Shown one piece after another: positions 26,182 to 34,207 of a stretch of 64,000 nucleotides of DNA. The stretch is from Taibaiella sp. Its GTDB lineage: Bacteria; Bacteroidota; Bacteroidia; Chitinophagales; Chitinophagaceae. The DNA lies in assembly GCA_016786705.1 (NCBI GenBank), contig JAEUVV010000006.1:372001-436000 (forward strand). Reading direction: 5' to 3'. A model generated the notes under the pieces. The model was not told the origin of the DNA. It did not search any database and was given only the letters and a program-made list of their open reading frames with translations. Position 1 is the stretch's first letter. Each line of letters starts with the position of its first letter. A program made the position numbers and the translations under genes.

Positions 26182-26769
26182 TTATTGGTTATGCTTGTCA
26201 TAAAATTCAAAAAACTCCTTCAGGCGGAAAATTTTTGTCAGGAAGGCATAATCCTGGTTTAACCTGCTGTAGGATTTTACTGAAGGTTCTTTTACATCTA
26301 TATTACCGCCATTGCCCATGGTACGGTCAGGGATAAAGAGGGCATCAGTCACCTCTGGTTCGCCCAGCAACGAGTATACCTCCTTTCCTTCCACCTCGTA
26401 AGGTTTGAATTGTGCCTGCAGGTCCTTTTCCGTGTAAATGATATTGTAGATCACATATTTTGATCGGGTAGGGTTGATCACTCCTTGCTTGCAGGGATCC
26501 ACCGTGAATGTTTCGTTTTCGATACCCGTTTCCCGGCAGCTTAACTTATGTGTGCCCAATGATACTTCTGCTTTTACGAATTGCCCGGCAGGTACCTGGT
26601 AGCTTTTATCGTCTATCTGTACCGTAATATTCTGGTTCCCCGGGTTATCAATATAAGTAGCGCCTTTTTCGCGCAATTCAAAGTAAACCCAGCCACCAAA
26701 AATTACTAATACGATAAGCAGGATAGAAAGCCCTCTCTTTAAACTTAATTTTTTGCTATTTGTTTCCAT
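26182..26769 (-). CDS. single-pass membrane protein, unknown function
   Basis: 195 residues. A positively charged N-terminus (METNSKKLSLKRG) and one transmembrane helix (LSILLIVLVIFGGWVYFEL) would leave the remainder outside the cytosol. The first part of the soluble region looks like a small beta domain (ITVQIDDKSYQVPAGQFVKAE ... HKLSCRE), resembling extracytoplasmic carrier-type beta-sandwich modules. The C-terminal part is helical and charged. No family recognised. It is the first gene of the three-gene operon with the HD hydrolase eight bases downstream. Confidence 0.6.
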   Translation of the reverse strand: METNSKKLSLKRGLSILLIVLVIFGGWVYFELREKGATYIDNPGNQNITVQIDDKSYQVPAGQFVKAEVSLGTHKLSCRETGIENETFTVDPCKQGVINPTRSKYVIYNIIYTEKDLQAQFKPYEVEGKEVYSLLGEPEVTDALFIPDRTMGNGGNIDVKEPSVKSYSRLNQDYAFLTKIFRLKEFFEFYDKHNQ

Positions 26770-26785
26770 ATGTGTTTAGGTTTAA

Positions 26786-26816
26786 AACCTATAAGGTTTT
26801 TGAAACCTTATAGGTT
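26786..26816. repeat. 14-bp perfect palindromic element AACCTATAAGGTTT
   Basis: Arms 26786-26799 and 26803-26816 with loop TTG. This sequence type recurs between genes in many Bacteroidota genomes, from memory. It sits between the start of the HD-hydrolase operon and rpsA. Confidence 0.65.
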
Positions 26817-26952
26817 ATTACCGGGTTGAATTCTTCCAAAAGTTCCGGTCTTATCTTTTGCAGGATTTAAAAATACATAAAAAGCTTTTTAGCAGGTTAA
26901 ATGCTGTTCGTATTAATAAAAATAAAAAGTTTTCCACATTATAAAAAAGTAC

Positions 26953-26960
26953 TATCTTTG
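26953..26960 (+). promoter_or_regulatory. -7 promoter element for rpsA
   Basis: TATCTTTG is an exact TAnnTTTG match. Transcription would begin near 26965, giving a leader of about 35 bases before the start at 26999. Confidence 0.6.
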
Positions 26961-26961
26961 C

Positions 26962-26990
26962 CCTCCTAAAAATTTCTTATAAAAGGAGGA
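26962..26990 (+). promoter_or_regulatory. rpsA leader: Shine-Dalgarno and complementary CCTCCT
   Basis: AGGAGGA at 26984-26990 lies eight bases before a TTG start. CCTCCT at 26962-26967, near the predicted 5' end, is the exact complement of AGGAGG at 26984-26989 and could mask it. Strong Shine-Dalgarno sequences are rare in this phylum. Confidence 0.6.
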
Positions 26991-26998
26991 CATTTAAA

Positions 26999-28792
26999 TT
27001 GGAAGAAAACACTATTGTTAACCCACAAAACAATGCCCACGATGATTTCGATTGGAGCATTGACAAAAGAAACGTTTCGAACTACTCAAGTGACAAGCGT
27101 GAAGCTCTTGAAAAAGAGTATGAAGGATCATTTAAATCTATCACTGACGGTGAATTAATCACCGGTACAGTTGAAGGTTTAACTAAAACTGATGTTATCA
27201 TCAATATTGGTGATAAATCTGATGGTTTAGTATCCTTAAACGAATTCCGCGACATGCCAGGTGTAAAAATCGGTGATGAAGTGGAAGTATTAGTTGTAGA
27301 AAAAGAAGACCGTCAGGGTAATCTTAACCTGAGCCGCCGTATGGCACGCCAGGTACGCAGCTGGCAAAACGTTGTTGACTACTTCAAATCTGGCGAAGTG
27401 GTTACCGGTACCATCACCTCTAAAACTAAAGGTGGTCTTATCGTTGACGTTAATGGCCTGGAAACATTCTTACCAGGTTCTCAAATCGATGTTAAACCGG
27501 TTACTGATTACGATCAGTATGTAGGTAAAACTATGGATTTCAAAGTTGTAAAAATCAATGAGCAAATCCGTAACGCGGTAGTTTCTCACAAAGCGCTTAT
27601 CGAAAGCGACCTGGAGCAACAACGCGGTGAGATCATGTCTAAATTAGAGAAAGGACAAGTATTAGAAGGTACCATTAAAAATGTTACTGACTTCGGTGCT
27701 TTCGTAGATTTAGGCGGTGTAGACGGTTTGTTATACATTACCGACATCAGCTGGGGTCGTATTTCTCACCCAAGCGAAGTTTTAGAGAACGGTCAGAAAC
27801 TGAACGTTGTTGTGCTTGACTTCGATGATGAGAAAAAACGTATCAGCTTAGGTCTGAAACAATTATCTGCTCACCCTTGGGACAGCCTTCCTGCTGATAT
27901 CGTAGAAGGTTCTGTGGTTAAAGGTAAAGTAGTTAATATCGAAGACTATGGTTCCTTCTTAGAAGTATTACCTGGAGTTGAAGGCCTGGTGCACGTTTCA
28001 GAAATTACCTGGAGCTCTCAGCCGATCAATGCTAAAGAATTCTTCACTATGGGTGACGAATACGAGGCTAAAGTGGTAACACTGGACAGAGACGAGCGTA
28101 AAATGTCTTTATCTATCAAACAACTGACTGAAGATCCTTGGGAAAATATCGACGAGCGTTTCCCGCTTGACAGCAAACACAAAGGAACGGTGAAAAACAT
28201 CACTCCTTATGGCGTTTTCGTTGAGTTAGAAACCGGTATCGGCGGTATGATCCACATCAGCGACTTAAGCTGGACTAAACGTTTCAACCACCCATCTGAA
28301 TTTACTAAAGTAGGTGATGAAATCGAAGTGGCTATCTTATCTATCGATAAAGAAAACCGCAAATTGTCTTTAGGTCACAAACAAATCGAAGACGATCCAT
28401 GGATCAACTTCGAAGGTATCTTCCCGATCGGTTCTAAACACAGTGCAAAAGTTATCCGTAAAGATGACAAAGGTGCTAACATCCAGTTAGAGCACGGTTT
28501 AGAAGCTTTCGTTCCTGCACGTCACTTACGCAAAGAAGATGGTTCTGATATCAATGTAGACGATACATTAGAGTTCGTGATCATCGAGTTCGATCGTAAC
28601 GACAAACGCATCATGGCCTCTCATGCCCGCGTTTGGGAACAAGCTAAAGCTGATGAAAGAGAAGCTGTTGCTAAAGAAACTAAAGATTCTGTGAAAAAAG
28701 TACAGGATAAGGTTGAAAAACCAACTTTAGGTAATCTGGGTGCATTAGCCGATATCAAAGCTAAACTGAAAGACGAAGAAGAAGGAAAATAA
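26999..28792 (+). CDS. rpsA: 30S ribosomal protein S1
   Basis: 597 residues with six S1 (OB-fold) domains, recognisable at ITGTVEGLTKTDVIINIG, VTGTITSKTKGGLIVDV, LEGTIKNVTDFGAFVDLG, VKGKVVNIEDYGSFLEV, HKGTVKNITPYGVFVELE and HSAKVIRKDDKGANIQLE. N- and C-terminal extensions are charged. S1 binds mRNA leaders and helps initiation. The start is TTG at 26999; no ATG is in frame near it, and the Shine-Dalgarno spacing fits this codon. Codon use is skewed to T/A-ending codons, as expected for a highly expressed gene. Ends at a strong terminator. Confidence 0.96.
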   Translation: MEENTIVNPQNNAHDDFDWSIDKRNVSNYSSDKREALEKEYEGSFKSITDGELITGTVEGLTKTDVIINIGDKSDGLVSLNEFRDMPGVKIGDEVEVLVVEKEDRQGNLNLSRRMARQVRSWQNVVDYFKSGEVVTGTITSKTKGGLIVDVNGLETFLPGSQIDVKPVTDYDQYVGKTMDFKVVKINEQIRNAVVSHKALIESDLEQQRGEIMSKLEKGQVLEGTIKNVTDFGAFVDLGGVDGLLYITDISWGRISHPSEVLENGQKLNVVVLDFDDEKKRISLGLKQLSAHPWDSLPADIVEGSVVKGKVVNIEDYGSFLEVLPGVEGLVHVSEITWSSQPINAKEFFTMGDEYEAKVVTLDRDERKMSLSIKQLTEDPWENIDERFPLDSKHKGTVKNITPYGVFVELETGIGGMIHISDLSWTKRFNHPSEFTKVGDEIEVAILSIDKENRKLSLGHKQIEDDPWINFEGIFPIGSKHSAKVIRKDDKGANIQLEHGLEAFVPARHLRKEDGSDINVDDTLEFVIIEFDRNDKRIMASHARVWEQAKADEREAVAKETKDSVKKVQDKVEKPTLGNLGALADIKAKLKDEEEGK

Positions 28793-28814
28793 TTCTACCT
28801 GATTTGTAAATATC

Positions 28815-28847
28815 AAAGCGCTGACTTTAAGGGTCAGCGCTTTTTTT
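28815..28847 (+). terminator. intrinsic terminator of rpsA
   Basis: 11-bp perfect stem AAAGCGCTGAC (28815-28825) with GTCAGCGCTTT (28833-28843), then T run. Confidence 0.9.
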
Positions 28848-28944
28848 ATTGCTGTAGTAGATATTGGCTCAAGTAAATAAACCGGTAAAGACCCATCTCT
28901 AGGCCGATATTGGCCGTTTTAACAGACTTACTACATTTTTTAAA

Positions 28945-29697
28945 CTACACGCGCCACCCGAACAAGCGGTAGGAAATCGTGCACTCCAGGTTAAACTGGC
29001 GGTTACTGGTATGCGTGTTGGTATAAAGCTTTTGGTTATCTGTTGTAAATTCGCTCACATAAGAAACATCGGGCATGCGGCCCAGCGGCGCATAAGCCAC
29101 GAAACCGAATTTAAAATCACCCAGCTTACGGATATGGGTAGCCAGCCGGGTACCCAGCGATATATTGAAGAAATTAGCTTTCCGTTCAAAATTATCTATT
29201 TTGTTTTCACTACCCATAATTATGCTGTAAGGACCATCCTTATCAAAGTTTAATTTGTAATCACTTCCATTAGCTGAAGCTGAAGCATGGGAAAAGGAAA
29301 GGCCGGCCAGCAGCTGCCAATCCATTTGTTTCCATTCCGCCATTTTATACTGCGCGAATGCTCCAAAATTGATGGTCAGGTAATCATTGAATAAACGGAA
29401 ATAAGAATCATCGGTAAACATACCTTCAGTGTCCCGTTGCACGACCATTTGTTTTTGGCCATATATTTTCGCAAAGGGAACCACGGCATATTTTGGGGAT
29501 ACCGGAATTTCGACCTCCAGTCCCGCACCGGGGCTCAGCTGGAAAGCAGACATATGGGTTTCGCCGGTACCTGTGGTTTTATAGTTATTGATATGTAGCC
29601 ATGGACCCGCCTGTAGGTATACACCAATTTTTTGCTGCGCGAAAAGCGCATTAGTCAGCAAAGTTGCGGCGGTTAAACAAATGAATGAGTGCTTCAT
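28945..29697 (-). CDS. outer-membrane beta-barrel protein
   Basis: 250 residues. Signal peptide (SFICLTAATLLTNALFAQ) then barrel-like amphipathic strands (IGVYLQAGPWLHINNY; AFQLSPGAGLEVEIPV; LTINFGAFAQYKMAEW; WQLLAGLSFSHASA; FKFGFVAYAPLGRM; FNLECTISYRLFGWRV). The closing aromatic strand is typical of proteins inserted by BamA. No enzymatic motif. A porin-like or adhesion role cannot be told apart. Convergent with rpsA. Confidence 0.72.
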   Translation of the reverse strand: MKHSFICLTAATLLTNALFAQQKIGVYLQAGPWLHINNYKTTGTGETHMSAFQLSPGAGLEVEIPVSPKYAVVPFAKIYGQKQMVVQRDTEGMFTDDSYFRLFNDYLTINFGAFAQYKMAEWKQMDWQLLAGLSFSHASASANGSDYKLNFDKDGPYSIIMGSENKIDNFERKANFFNISLGTRLATHIRKLGDFKFGFVAYAPLGRMPDVSYVSEFTTDNQKLYTNTHTSNRQFNLECTISYRLFGWRV

Positions 29698-30097
29698 AAA
29701 AGATTAAGGGTTATAATTTAAGGCTATAACGCCGGGTATTAAAGCTTTATTATCAGTATTTACTGTATAAAAAATATAGCCATCAGCAGATATTAAAACG
29801 ATTAAGTAAACGTTTCGATACAAGCTATTGTACCTCTTCACCTGCCTGGCGCTGTAAAAACAGCGCCATTTTGATTATGCTAAGCGATTAAAGGATAATG
29901 GCTGTTATTTGTGTAGCCGTTCCATTTCCGGCTTTTGAGGCGAATGGTATATAGAGAACCTCATACCAGCAATTGAGAACGCCTGGTGCAGCTTGTATGG
30001 TCTTTAAAGGTGAATTTGGTAATTGACAAAAAACCGGTGGACCAGGGTAATGCCTTTAAAGTAAAGCTTCCTGTATAGATTTTTACCTTGCTTTCGT
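29698..30097. other. 400-base gap between beta-barrel and ABC genes
   Basis: Mostly non-coding. It contains a GC-rich hairpin GGCGCTGT-AAAA-ACAGCGCC at 29848-29867 without a T run. A short plus-strand frame at 29980-30078 would end GNAFKVKLPV, similar to the tail of some histidine kinases. It is only 33 codons with a stop just upstream and is at best a relic. Confidence 0.45.
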
Positions 30098-31636
30098 CTA
30101 CAAAGCATGCGGCGCCGCCGCCAATAATTTTTTAGTGTAGTTTTCCTGTGGATAATTCAGGACCTGGTCTGCAGCGCCGGCCTCAACGATTAAACCCTTT
30201 TGCATCACCATTACTTTATTACAAAATGACTTAACCACATGCAGGTCATGGGTAATGAATAAATAGGTCAGGTCCAGCCCGGCCTGCAGCTCATATAAAA
30301 GCTCCAGTACCTGTGCCTGTATCTTTACATCTAATGCCGAAACCGATTCATCACAAATTATAAATTCAGGCTCTACGGAAAGCGCCCGCGCAATACAGAT
30401 CCGCTGCCGCTGACCCCCGGAGAATTCATGCGGGTATTTCTTCAGCGCGGTATGGGGTAGCTGTACCTGGTCCAGTAACTGCCTGAGACGCTGCTCTATA
30501 CCTGACTTATCCACCACCTTATGCACCTGCAACGGTTCTGATAAAAGGTCCCGGACGTTCAGCCTGGGGTTTAAAGAGGCATAAGGGTCCTGGAAGATGA
30601 TCTGTATCGATTTGCGCAAGTCAAACCATTGCTTGCCCGGCAAAGTCGTTAATTCTTTATCCTTAAACCATATACTGCCGGCAGTAGCGTTTTGCAGGCC
30701 GAGGATGCATTTACTCAAGGTACTTTTTCCACATCCCGATTCACCTACCAGGCCCATACGGTCGCCCTGTTCTATCTCGAAACTTACGCCGTCTACCGCT
30801 TTAAAGACTTTCTGCTGCTTTCCCAACCAGTTGCTACGCTCTGCATAATGCACTTTTAAGCCCTCAACTTTCAGCAGGCATGGGTTAGCGCTCATTTCGG
30901 CTTTTGGGGCCTTAAATTCGGGTGTAATGAGGTCCGGCACTACTTTGCCTTTCTCCAGTACGATAAAATCATCAGCAATAAGCTTAGCCAGGGCCAGGTC
31001 GTGGGTGATAAACAGCAGGGCCGTACCAAATTCCCGCTGTAATTGTTTCATCAGCTGGATCACTTCTGCCTGCACGGTAACATCCAGGGCCGTAGTAGGC
31101 TCATCGGCGATTAAAACCGCGGGATGATTACACATGGCCATCGCGATTACTACTCTTTGCTTTTGCCCGCCGGATAGCTGATGTGGATAACGATCATAAA
31201 TGGCCGCAGGTTCAGGCAATTTTACCTTATCCAGCCATTCTATGGCTTTCTTCCTGGCAGTAGGCCTGTCTATATCCTGGTGCGCCAGTATGCTCTCTGT
31301 AAGCTGGGCCCCTATGGTCATGATCGGGTTCAGGGCGCTCATTGGCTCCTGGAAAACCATACTCACTTTTTTGCCCCGTACTTTTCCCCATTCTTTAGCG
31401 CTAAGCGTATTCAGGATCAGTTCACCACCAGGCTCTTCGAGGATGATATAGCCGGTCTGTCTTGCATTTTCGGGTAAAAGGCCCATAATTGCCAGTGAGG
31501 TCAATGATTTACCGGATCCCGAAGTACCGATCAGCGCCAGGGTCTTTCCCGCTGCGATCTTGAAGGAGATGCCCTGCAACGCATGGAAAGGATTGGGGCC
31601 TTCAAACTGGATATGTAAATTTTTGACTTTTAGCAC
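30098..31636 (-). CDS. duplicated ABC transporter ATPase (oligopeptide type, YejF/GsiA-like)
   Basis: 512 residues holding two complete ABC ATPase domains. Domain one has Walker A GTSGSGKS, signature LSGGQKQR and Walker B VLIADEPT. Domain two has Walker A GESGCGKS, signature FSGGQRQR and Walker B FIICDESVSALD. This fused DppD-DppF layout powers uptake of peptides, microcin C-like compounds or glutathione through a separate permease pair. No permease or binding protein gene lies beside it, so partners must be elsewhere. Single gene on its transcript. Confidence 0.9.
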   Translation of the reverse strand: MLKVKNLHIQFEGPNPFHALQGISFKIAAGKTLALIGTSGSGKSLTSLAIMGLLPENARQTGYIILEEPGGELILNTLSAKEWGKVRGKKVSMVFQEPMSALNPIMTIGAQLTESILAHQDIDRPTARKKAIEWLDKVKLPEPAAIYDRYPHQLSGGQKQRVVIAMAMCNHPAVLIADEPTTALDVTVQAEVIQLMKQLQREFGTALLFITHDLALAKLIADDFIVLEKGKVVPDLITPEFKAPKAEMSANPCLLKVEGLKVHYAERSNWLGKQQKVFKAVDGVSFEIEQGDRMGLVGESGCGKSTLSKCILGLQNATAGSIWFKDKELTTLPGKQWFDLRKSIQIIFQDPYASLNPRLNVRDLLSEPLQVHKVVDKSGIEQRLRQLLDQVQLPHTALKKYPHEFSGGQRQRICIARALSVEPEFIICDESVSALDVKIQAQVLELLYELQAGLDLTYLFITHDLHVVKSFCNKVMVMQKGLIVEAGAADQVLNYPQENYTKKLLAAAPHAL

Positions 31637-31831
31637 GGCTGAATGGATTGGATCACAAAAGTAGCAGCTTTGAGCAGAAAAACAAACGGCCAGGTTTTCC
31701 CATTCACAAGCTATTAATAGTTGTTTATATTTTTTTAAAAAAAATTAACTTACCATTATTATAGCTGTGGAAATATGGAAAACTATTTTTTTTAGCCTAT
31801 TGTTTTTCTGGAATATGGATTTAGCAGTAGG

Positions 31832-31840
31832 TTATCCACA
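31832..31840 (+). promoter_or_regulatory. DnaA box, exact consensus
   Basis: TTATCCACA. By simple base arithmetic about 0.5 exact 9-mers are expected in 64 kb on both strands; two occur within 305 bases here. Confidence 0.6.
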
Positions 31841-32127
31841 TTGTATCAATCTCCTGAAAGTATTGCCAGTAGTACATTTGAGCTATGATATTCCACAATG
31901 TGGATTAAAGTTGTTATTGCTTGTTTTTTGCATTGTGAATTCTAATAAGCCACTTTTTATTCCATGAGTTGCTGTATTAAATTAGGATCAAATTATTATT
32001 AAATTTTATATCATCCGCTACAGTACCATTTATAGTTAAGTTCTTAGCTTTTACTCACGTACTTTACCCATCTAATGTGAAGAAATCTTTAAGAAGTAAA
32101 TTTATACAGCTGCTATACACGTGGAAA

Positions 32128-32136
32128 TGTGGATAA
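32128..32136 (-). promoter_or_regulatory. DnaA box, exact consensus, adjoining AT-rich tract
   Basis: The minus strand reads TTATCCACA. It directly precedes the AT tract at 32138-32207. Confidence 0.6.
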
Positions 32137-32137
32137 C

Positions 32138-32207
32138 TATATATTATAAAATAATTTTATTTATTAATTACATATAATTATTTATTATTATATTATTTAA
32201 TTTTTTG
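32138..32207. other. AT tract, candidate DNA unwinding element
   Basis: 70 bases of A and T with a single C (32171). It is by far the lowest-GC stretch of this size seen in the window. Confidence 0.55.
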
Positions 32208-32251
32208 CCTGTTGTAACGCTGAAATCAATTATGTTATTGGTATAATACTA

Positions 32252-32284
32252 AAAAGTCGCAGTCATCCCTGAACTGCGACTTTT
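32252..32284 (-). terminator. intrinsic terminator of PHA-synthase-like gene
   Basis: 12-bp perfect stem, AAAAGTCGCAGT (32252-32263) with ACTGCGACTTTT (32273-32284). On the minus strand it ends in a T run, 19 bases after the stop. Confidence 0.85.
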
Positions 32285-32303
32285 AACTATTTACTGATGA
32301 GAT

Positions 32304-33362
32304 TTATTTGGTTCTTTCCATTACCCATTTGGTAACAGCAGGGGCTAATTCTTTCTGTGATTTTCCACCTACGAAAACACCAATATGGCCACCGGGGAAA
32401 GCATACTCTGTTTTATCTTTGGTACCGATCTTATCCATTATCGCGAGGGTAGAATTATTAGGAATAATGGTGTCTCCGGTTGCATACACGTTCAGGTAAG
32501 GAACGGTCATATTTTTAAGGTCGACCTTTTTACCACCCAGTTCCATTGCTCCATTGATCAGTTTATTATCCTGGAACAGGTCTTTAATGTATTTGCGGTA
32601 CATCTCACCGGCGATGGCCGGGAGGTCTGCCTTCCACTTTTCCATTCTCATAAAATTAGCCATTTTATCTTTATCATCCAGGCTATCCATAATACCCAGG
32701 TATTTGGAGATATTCATGGATGGCTTTAACATGGAAAAGGCGCTGTCGATCATTTCACCGGGGATAGTGCCTACACTGTCAACCATAGCGTCTACATCCA
32801 TGTATTTAGCCCATTTGTACAGCATATTATCTCTGCTGCCAAAATCAAAGGGTGCTACATAAGTAGTTAAGGTTTGTAGCTTTTCCGGGTAGCGGGAAGC
32901 ATAGATCATTGAATAGGTTCCTGCCTGGCAAATCGCCATTTTATGGATCTTGGCGACTTTATGTTTTTTACGGATGAAGTCTATCGCATCATTCATATAG
33001 CCGTCAATATAGTCTTCCATAGTCAGGTACTTATCAGCCTGGGTAGGGTAGCCCCAGTCCATGATGTAAACATCCAATCCCAGGTCTACAAATTTTTTCA
33101 TCAGGCTTTTATCCGGTTGGAGATCCAGGACATCGTGACGGTTCAGCATCGCGAAGGATACCAATACCGGTATATCACATTTAACCGGGACTCCTTCCCT
33201 GAGGTAATGGTAGATCTTTACTTTATCTTTTTGGAAGACAAGTTCTTTAGGTGTGGTAGCGACTTCCACCTCGTTCATTTCCTGGAGCGCTTCATAACCT
33301 TTATAAAGTTTCTCTGTTGTACTGGTTATTTCTTCGAATACCTGGCCTGGATTTAAAGTCAT
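32304..33362 (-). CDS. phaC: class III poly(3-hydroxyalkanoate) synthase PhaC-like protein
   Basis: 352 residues, the usual class III PhaC length. Alpha/beta-hydrolase fold with nucleophile Cys145 (AICQAGTYS), Asp297 (YATGDTIIPNN) and His326 (GGHIGVF), plus the family block DVYIMDWGYPTQADKYLTMEDY. PhaC polymerises 3-hydroxyacyl-CoA into storage granules. The lipase box is A-I-C-Q-A-G instead of the usual G-I-C-Q-G-G. Class III enzymes need PhaE, which is not adjacent. A PhaC-related hydrolase of other function is possible. Own promoter and terminator. Confidence 0.82.
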   Translation of the reverse strand: MTLNPGQVFEEITSTTEKLYKGYEALQEMNEVEVATTPKELVFQKDKVKIYHYLREGVPVKCDIPVLVSFAMLNRHDVLDLQPDKSLMKKFVDLGLDVYIMDWGYPTQADKYLTMEDYIDGYMNDAIDFIRKKHKVAKIHKMAICQAGTYSMIYASRYPEKLQTLTTYVAPFDFGSRDNMLYKWAKYMDVDAMVDSVGTIPGEMIDSAFSMLKPSMNISKYLGIMDSLDDKDKMANFMRMEKWKADLPAIAGEMYRKYIKDLFQDNKLINGAMELGGKKVDLKNMTVPYLNVYATGDTIIPNNSTLAIMDKIGTKDKTEYAFPGGHIGVFVGGKSQKELAPAVTKWVMERTK

Positions 33363-33407
33363 AATTTTGATGTTTTCTGGTTAAAGTGAATTGTTTTGTT
33401 TTACTCT

Positions 33408-33439
33408 TAAATGTAGTTAATATTTTATTTTTTGCCAAA
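33408..33439 (-). promoter_or_regulatory. promoter for phaC-like gene
   Basis: On the minus strand: TTTG (33436-33439), 20 bases, TACATTTA (33408-33415). One mismatch from consensus, correct spacing. Confidence 0.65.
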
Positions 33440-33509
33440 TAAATTAAGGATTAAATATCGCGGCAACTAATGCTTATTTTATTGTAGACTGGTTTACAAT
33501 AAATGATAA

Positions 33510-33543
33510 AAAGAAACAGGATATAACTATATCCTGTTTCTTT
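33510..33543 (-). terminator. intrinsic terminator of arginase/membrane protein operon
   Basis: 16-bp perfect stem (33510-33525 with 33528-33543) ending next to the stop of the membrane protein gene. The very short two-base spacer means the loop opens by a few base pairs. Confidence 0.82.
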
Positions 33544-33544
33544 A

Positions 33545-34198
33545 TTACCAATCATTTTTAATAACTTTTTTTTCTTCTTTTATTCTTTTGGCGGCAAAGC
33601 TTTCAATACTTGCTACATCTATAGTTTGCCCTGATTGCAGATCATATTGATAGAGCTTATTACCTTGTCCTTCTATGGTCAGGATCTGGTGGCGAACGAT
33701 GAGTCTTAATACCTTTTCCCAAGGCAGGAAGCTGGTTTTAGAATGAGGATTGTTGATTCCTTTATCATCAATGGTAACGATCTTATCTTTTATAGAACTG
33801 AATTCATAGTAGAAAGCATAGAGGATACCAAAAATACCGATACCCGCATAAGCTGCCGGTACGTGCCACTGTTTCAGGAGGCAATAGATCAGGGTGGGTA
33901 ACAGAAGCAGTATCTCGAATATTCTTAGCTGTGTACTCAAACTTCTCTTAGCGGTGATCTGTTTATTAAACTTAATGGTGATAAACAGGATCAGTATACC
34001 CGCGAGTACATAGGTGCCTGATACAGTATAGAATATACCGGAGTTAATGACAGCTGCCTGGGTTTCCGCTAATGTTTTAAGGATAGTAGCGCTGACCACT
34101 CCCATGATGATCAGCAGGAAAGCGGCCATCAGGTGCGAGAAGGTCACGTTTCTTTTGTTGACCCCTTTATTGTTTAATTTTAATTGATAGGACGGCAT
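33545..34198 (-). CDS. four-helix membrane protein, unknown function
   Basis: 217 residues. Four hydrophobic helices: about residues 20-42 (FSHLMAAFLLIIMGVVSATIL), 55-76 (FYTVSGTYVLAGILILFIT), 92-108 (IFEILLLLPTLIYCLL) and 113-130 (AAYAGIGIFGILYAFYYEF). A C-terminal soluble part of ~85 residues (IVTIDDKGINNP ... FLPWEKVLRLIVRHQILTIEG) resembles a bacterial PH-like/YcxB-type beta domain. No known function. It starts nine bases after the arginase-family gene and shares its transcript. Confidence 0.68.
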   Translation of the reverse strand: MPSYQLKLNNKGVNKRNVTFSHLMAAFLLIIMGVVSATILKTLAETQAAVINSGIFYTVSGTYVLAGILILFITIKFNKQITAKRSLSTQLRIFEILLLLPTLIYCLLKQWHVPAAYAGIGIFGILYAFYYEFSSIKDKIVTIDDKGINNPHSKTSFLPWEKVLRLIVRHQILTIEGQGNKLYQYDLQSGQTIDVASIESFAAKRIKEEKKVIKNDW

Positions 34199-34207
34199 GT
34201 AGCTGGA

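Larger units (their letters stand above)
31637..32303. other. oriC: candidate chromosomal replication origin region
   Basis: 667 bases without a real gene. Exact DnaA boxes TTATCCACA lie at 31832-31840 (plus) and 32128-32136 (minus strand). Near-boxes are at 31766-31774, 31889-31897 and 31899-31907. The second exact box is followed at once by a stretch, 32138-32207, with a single G/C base, which would suit as an unwinding element. mnmG and a parS cluster are 3-4 kb away. The origin assignment is an inference. Confidence 0.55.

Noticed and set aside
29848..29867. GC-rich hairpin as a terminator
   Set aside because: No T run on either strand and too far from either gene end.
29980..30078. Short plus-strand frame ending GNAFKVKLPV, like a histidine kinase tail
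   Set aside because: Only 33 codons, a stop lies just upstream and no kinase motifs precede it; too little to call a pseudogene.
31767..31967. 66-codon frame in the candidate origin gap
   Set aside because: Frame is hydrophobic and AT-driven with no promoter element, no family resemblance, and it spans DnaA boxes.
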